A stretch of 6,558 nt of DNA. It comes from Burkholderiaceae bacterium (GTDB taxonomy: Bacteria > Pseudomonadota > Gammaproteobacteria > Burkholderiales > Burkholderiaceae_C). The notes under the pieces are model-generated. The model was not told where the DNA came from, searched no databases, and was given only the letters and a program-made list of their open reading frames with translations. This document shows positions 5,880 to 6,558 of this stretch, in pieces. A program made the translations under genes and the position numbers. Location of the stretch: assembly GCA_031256305.1 (NCBI GenBank), contig JAIRQU010000064.1, forward strand, positions 1 to 6,558. The letters run 5' to 3'. How positions within the stretch are numbered: position 1 is the stretch's first letter; every line of letters begins with the position of its first letter.

Positions 5880-6527
5880 ATGCTGCGTTACCACGTCATT
5901 CCCGTTACCGCGTTCGCGCAGAATTGTTCGCTGTTGTGGGACGATGCCACGCCCGCACCGCATGAGGCGGCGGTAATCGACCCCGGCGGCGATCTGGATC
6001 GGGTGCTGGCCGAGGCCCAGCGCCTGGGCCTGAAGATCGGGCAAATCTGGATTACCCATGCGCATATCGACCACGCGGGTGGAGCGGGTGCGTTGGCGCG
6101 GCAACTGGCCATTCCCATCATCGGGCCGCACCGGGGCGACGCGGACTGGATCGCGGCGCTGCCCCAGCAAGGCGCGATGTTCGGTTTTCCGCCCGCGCAA
6201 CCCTTCACCCCCGCGCGCTGGCTGGTCGATGGCGACACGCTGGTGCTGGCGGGCCACGCCATCGGCGTGCGGCATTGTCCGGGCCACACGCCGGGGCACG
6301 TGGTGTTTCACGCGCCGCAGATTGGGCGCGCGTTCGTGGGCGACGTGCTGTTCGCGGGCAGCATAGGCCGCACCGACCTGATGGGGGGCGACGCCGATCA
6401 GCTCATCGACAGCATCCGCGCGCGCCTGTGGCCGATAGGCGACGAGACGGTGTTCATCCCCGGCCACGGACCGGAGAGCACTTTCGGACGCGAGCGGCGC
6501 AACAACCCTTTCGTGCGCGAAATTTGA
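5880..6527 (+). CDS. gloC: Type II glyoxalase, YcbL/GloC family metallo-beta-lactamase-fold hydrolase
   Basis: Hydrolyses S-D-lactoylglutathione to D-lactate and glutathione, the second step of methylglyoxal detoxification, in the cytoplasm. At 215 residues it has the same length as E. coli YcbL (GloC) and is shorter than classical GloB, lacking GloB's C-terminal glutathione-binding helical domain. Metal ligands are all present: THAHIDH (H60, H62, D64, H65), H136 in HCPGHTPGH, D155 in GDVLF and H196 in IPGHGPES. The N-terminal IPVTAFAQNCSL and the C-terminal STFGRERRNNPF closely follow YcbL as I recall it. It has its own good ribosome binding site and sits 126 bases after the cassette, so it is probably an independent gene and not part of the envelope pathway. 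A possible downstream gene starts directly after its stop codon. Specificity for lactoylglutathione is inferred from family. Confidence 0.93.
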   Translation: MLRYHVIPVTAFAQNCSLLWDDATPAPHEAAVIDPGGDLDRVLAEAQRLGLKIGQIWITHAHIDHAGGAGALARQLAIPIIGPHRGDADWIAALPQQGAMFGFPPAQPFTPARWLVDGDTLVLAGHAIGVRHCPGHTPGHVVFHAPQIGRAFVGDVLFAGSIGRTDLMGGDADQLIDSIRARLWPIGDETVFIPGHGPESTFGRERRNNPFVREI

Positions 6528-6558
6528 ATGGCCGATCCTGCCGCCGCGCCGCCTGACG
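6528..6558 (+). CDS. Possible start of the next gene, truncated by the window edge
   Basis: An ATG directly follows the gloC TGA (6525-6527) and opens a frame with no stop to the window end, reading MADPAAAPPD. Such tight spacing would mean translational coupling to gloC. Only ten codons are visible, no ribosome binding site stands out, and the family cannot be told. Confidence 0.35.
   Translation, partial: MADPAAAPPD

Noticed and set aside
5782..5976. Possible small + strand gene in the gap before gloC
   Set aside because: It overlaps the gloC start in another frame, has no ribosome binding site, and the translation has no sensible composition or motif.

Overview
The window looks like chromosomal DNA of a GC-rich proteobacterium, most likely a betaproteobacterium of the Burkholderiales. 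The basis is the high GC content and the close match in style of the exonuclease III and GloC proteins to proteins of that group. This placement is from recall of families, not from a search. Gene density is high, and every complete gene is on the + strand.

Layout: (1) At 1-71 there is a possible truncated gene start on the - strand, diverging from xthA. (2) xthA (90-875) encodes exonuclease III, a DNA repair enzyme. (3) A 144-base gap (876-1019) holds a hairpin at the xthA stop, a perfect 12-base palindrome and a possible intrinsic terminator. (4) A tight four-gene cassette follows at 1020-5753: an extended/atypical SDR-type NAD-dependent epimerase/dehydratase, an FAD-dependent amine-oxidase-fold oxidoreductase, a small GtrA-family membrane protein, and a 681-residue polytopic membrane protein with a large C-terminal soluble domain. 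The gaps between these genes are 4, 7 and 16 bases, which indicates one operon. (5) A 126-base gap (5754-5879) holds only a weak candidate promoter. (6) gloC (5880-6527) encodes a type II glyoxalase of the YcbL family. (7) A possible next gene starts at 6528 and runs off the end.

The cassette is the interesting part. Its flanks are ordinary single-function housekeeping enzymes, but its four members together suggest a cell-envelope glycan or lipid-linked sugar pathway. The two redox enzymes would make or remodel a sugar or lipid-linked precursor in the cytoplasm. GtrA would help move a polyprenyl-phosphate-linked sugar across the inner membrane. The large protein, whose predicted topology puts its conserved acidic and His/Arg motifs and its C-terminal domain in the periplasm, could be a GT-C-type transferase using that donor. 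The gene families are read from sequence; the pathway is inference. No polyprenyl-phosphate glycosyltransferase (GtrB type) is present in the window, so the proposed pathway would be incomplete without genes elsewhere.

No tRNA, rRNA, CRISPR array, insertion sequence or phage gene was seen.
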